NCBI RefSeq assembly: GCF_008831285.2
Contig: NC_045143.1
Coordinates: 22,878,302 to 22,942,301 of the forward strand
Reading direction: 5' to 3'
Source of the DNA: Nymphaea colorata
Lineage: Eukaryota; Streptophyta; Magnoliopsida; Nymphaeales; Nymphaeaceae
Length of the DNA: 64,000 nucleotides
Positions 61,301 through 64,000 of this stretch are shown piece after piece (the first letter of the stretch is position 1; every line of letters begins with the position of its first letter). Both the position numbers and the translations under genes were made by a program. The notes under the pieces are model-generated. The model did not search any database. It worked only from the letters and a program-made list of their open reading frames with translations, and had not been told where the DNA came from.

Positions 61301-62313
61301 ACTCGTTGTTCATCAAGCGAGGCACATCAGACATAGTGATATTGATTGTCTATGTTGATGACATTGTTCTCACAGGTGAATGTGACCAAGAGATTGCTGA
61401 GACAAAAAAATTTGTACAAAAGCATTTTGTCACAAAAGATCTTGGTCAACTCTGTTATTTCCTTGCATTGAAGTGGCTTGTAGTAGTAAAGGGGTTTGTT
61501 TTGTTTCAACAAAAATATGTTCTTGATCTTTTGTAGGAAACAGATTTGGGCCAAACCTGCCACACTTCCTATGAATCTGTAAAGTATATCCATGATGATG
61601 GATCAGAGAGACGGTTGACTCAAGATCATGCATATTTCTATTAAGGAAACTTTTATATTTGACTGCCACTCGGCCTTCCATTAGTTTTGCTGTAAATAAG
61701 TTAAGTCAATTCATGGAAAAACCTTGAAGGTTCATTGGGAAGCAGCATTGATGATAGTGAGAGTTAAAATCAGCCCTAAGGATGGGGTTATGGTTAAAAA
61801 AGGGAGAATGTCTTGACATAGAAACATTCAGTGATGCTGATTATGCAGGATCAAGGGATGACATTAAGTCTACTATAGGGTTTTGTGTCTTTGTTGGAGG
61901 TAATCTTATATCTTGGAGGAGCAAGAAGCAAAATGTGGTTGCCCAATCTAGTGTTGAGTTTGAATATAGAGCTATGACTCAAACTGCAATTGAAATGTCA
62001 TGAGCCAGGTCAGTTCTTCTAAATTTGAGCATGTTAGTGGCTCCTAATGAAAATGTATTGTGATAACATGGTAGCCACCTATATTGCCAATAACCCAATT
62101 TTTCACGAGAGAACGAAACACATTGAAGTGGACTGCCATTATGTTTGAGACTTAGTACAGGAAGGAGTGATTAGTACCATTCATGTCTCCTTTGAGGATT
62201 AGGCGGCTGACACCTTTACCAAGCTGTGCATGACTGATATCTATTCTCTAGCTTGAGGGTGAGTGTTGGTAAGCTGAGCATGACCGATATCTATGCTCCA
62301 GCTTGAGGGTGAC
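58380..62313 (+). pseudogene. Ty1/Copia gag-pol relic, nearly full domain order, degraded
   Basis: Gag spans 58400-58920 (PTITCYTKAKDMWSFLKKTY, LNAFRPPCQHCYASHFEF, SDLPDLANTYNRLSHL). A knuckle-like piece with HLEDRCWDMHP lies near 58945. Protease is near 59255 (WMIDSGAFKHF). Integrase runs from 59640 (WHLRLGHPSVSKLCRVF) to about 60480 (MPAYFWGDAIFTTCYLTNRL, VKCVFIGYSTNQEGY). Reverse transcriptase is at 60870-61600 (IVGSKWVFTIKYHSD, VYVDDIVLTGECDQ). RNase H is at 61780-62220 ([30 protein letters not shown]). Stops and shifts break it throughout. A 5' LTR was not found. Confidence 0.88.
62222..62313 (+). repeat. Tandem duplication of the Copia 3' coding end and polypurine tract
   Basis: The segment aagctg(t/a)gcatgac(t/c)gatatct ... 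agcttgagggtga(g/c)tgttg occurs twice with a period of about 50 bp, so the purine tract gcttgagggtga is doubled. The second copy abuts the LTR. Confidence 0.8.
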
Positions 62314-62505
62314 TGTTGAATGTCTTTAGTAGTTGTTTAGAGTTTTTTCTATAATATTAGAAAGTTAGAGTGTGCCTTTAATGTTTATCCTATTTTGTCT
62401 GGACTAATATTGTAAATTTGTTTCACCAGCCGTAATCTCTTTTATTCTTGAGATTAGGGTTAGTTAATAGAGAAATTACATTTTCTCTTGTCTCTCACCG
62501 TAACA
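62314..62505 (+). repeat. 3' LTR of the Copia relic
   Basis: It begins TGTTGAATGTC after the second purine tract and ends CACCGTAACA, about 192 bp. The end is similar in style to the LTR ending at 6652 (CTACGTAACA), suggesting related families. Confidence 0.7.
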
Positions 62506-64000
62506 GTTACTATTCACAAGTGTATATAATTTGTGCAACTGAAATGTTTTGTTTGTGATATCCTTATGTAACTTAGCTCACCTTTTCGCTCATGATTCTC
62601 CACATAGTTTTTTGATGTAATTCTGTAACTGATTCATGTTCATTAAATACAAAGTGGAATCGCTTGTCAAAATTTTTTATTATGTTTCCTTCTGTCCTTG
62701 TTACGCACCATGCTTATGATCTCCATTCCAGTCTTTTTCACATACAAGTTTTCTTCACTATTATATAGAAGCTGTCCACGTTTTTTTTTTCATTTTTATT
62801 GTTCTTAAATCAATTGCTTACGCTATTTTAAAACTCTGTGCAAAATTGAATTTAGTAGCCAAAATTTCTCATGTATTTTGGATGTTTTTCTTTTAAATTG
62901 TAGGCATATTTTATGACCATTAATAACTTTGGTGTACTTATAAAAATCCCTTTTGGATGACAAGGTCTCTATATGAGATTCATTTTTACATATTTTATTC
63001 ACTCGAAACATGACAATGAAGGTGTATTCCTTGGATATGTTCTATTTTAATTTATGTGGTTTGAATTCATCTTAGGAAAGTTTTTCTATCATGTGGTTTT
63101 AATTGATATTGTTTTTAAGTACATTAACAAAATTTTGGTCTTCATGCTTACGCATCGCATCACACTGTTACGCATTACATCACTTCACAGGCTCAACACA
63201 TCACCTTGCCTCATTGCATTTAACAACATTGATTGCACATATGAAGGAGGTATTGAAATATCGGAGAAAGGCTACAATTTTACTTCAAGGCAACTCAAGT
63301 TTCATAATGCTAGAAGCAAGCGAAATTTGTTCGCCCTTATTCTAAAAGGATTCATGGCACTCTCTTTAACAAAATTGACCCGAAACCTTGGGCACTTGGG
63401 GTATTTCCAGTTGGGTAGCTCCAAACAACCAAAGAAATTCATCGATGTATGCGATTATATCAAAATGGATCATGTTAACTAAAGCATGTTAATCAATGTA
63501 AAATCCAGATTTTCTCAAGGAAAGCTACTTGATGTATTTCAATAATGGAACAGCTGATTTCTCAAATCTTTTTCACAGCCTATTGAGGTCAAGGCTTCCT
63601 CTTCTTATAGGCAACTCCCATGGCTAAATCAAACCAAAATTCCATTTCAAATTGAGGTCCCCTTTTCCAAAATAAAGTCATCCTTCAACATGATTTCCTA
63701 GATTTCCAAATTTGAGAAAAGGCTATAAAGTTCAAACTTCAAACTAAAGAGCTTCTAGTCCAAACAAAATCAATTTAAAGATCAATATCTTCAAAACAAC
63801 AAGGTCCTTACAGTGTGGACCAATATCTTGACTACAGATCTGCCTTTTCAATTTCTATCTATGGTCAAATCTAAACCTATACCAAACTGTTAAAAGGGAT
63901 TTTCAAAACTCATTTCCTAAACCTAGTTTTCAAACCTTAAGGGCCACATGCAAAGACGATGTTGATGGCTCTCATCATGCTAAAGTGCTTGCTTTGAATA
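62506..64000. other. BSL1 intron 7, last part, without recognisable gene
   Basis: AT-rich DNA. A 142-codon frame at 63054-63482 has no motif I recognise, and no BSL1 exon is seen up to the window edge. Confidence 0.5.

Noticed and set aside
63054-63482. 142-codon plus-strand frame as a gene
   Set aside because: No recognisable motif, AT-rich codons, and it lies in a presumed BSL1 intron. Nothing supports translation.

Overview
The window is nuclear DNA from a flowering plant. It contains spliced plant genes with GT/AG introns and is filled with plant-type LTR retrotransposons (Ty1/Copia and Ty3/Gypsy chromoviruses, tRNA-iMet primer sites), TRIMs and MITE-like elements. Very long TE-filled introns indicate a large, repeat-rich genome. 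I cannot resolve the lineage further.

Two host genes and one gene relic can be supported. (1) A MORF/RIP/DAG-type organellar RNA-editing factor gene lies at 7.55-9.36 kb on the minus strand. It has four in-phase exons, and its second intron holds a decayed duplicate of exons 1 and 2. (2) A BSL1-type gene (Kelch-repeat protein phosphatase of brassinosteroid signalling) starts at 36.81 kb on the plus strand. Seven exons (239 codons) are visible. Intron 6 is 15.4 kb, intron 7 is at least 10.3 kb, and the phosphatase half lies beyond the window. (3) A relic of a C2H2 zinc-finger gene lies at 11.87-12.74 kb on the minus strand.

Layout: 1-5.4 kb is a minus-strand Copia pol relic split by a young, internally deleted Copia (1206-4995, 5-bp TSD). 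5.4-6.65 kb is a plus-strand Copia 3' end split by a 386-bp hAT-like MITE. 6.8-7.3 kb is a Gypsy 3' end. 7.5-9.4 kb is the MORF gene. 9.4-15.2 kb is non-coding, with the zinc-finger relic and a 611-bp tandem duplication carrying a 28-bp perfect palindrome. 15.2-17.3 kb is a 30-bp-unit minisatellite rich in GGATCC. 19.24-27.59 kb is an old Gypsy chromovirus interrupted by a 3.05-kb element with very long inverted repeats. 31.28-36.35 kb is a tandem array of LTR-like units with internal primer-binding sites. 36.8 kb to the right edge is BSL1. Its intron 6 holds a TRIM carrying a nested MITE, an apparently intact 10.9-kb Tekay/Del-like Gypsy with almost identical 3-kb LTRs, and a Copia relic. Its intron 7 holds a solo TRIM LTR, a Gypsy integrase relic and a 4-kb Copia relic.

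The host genes are not functionally linked in any way the sequence shows. The main theme is layered transposon insertion, with at least five nested events whose target duplications can be read. The best candidate for an active element is the Tekay-like retrotransposon, which sits antisense inside BSL1. No undescribed multi-gene system is evident. The most unusual structures are the 30-bp minisatellite, the LTR array, the long-TIR element and the MORF intronic exon duplicate. All alignments and counts were made by eye.
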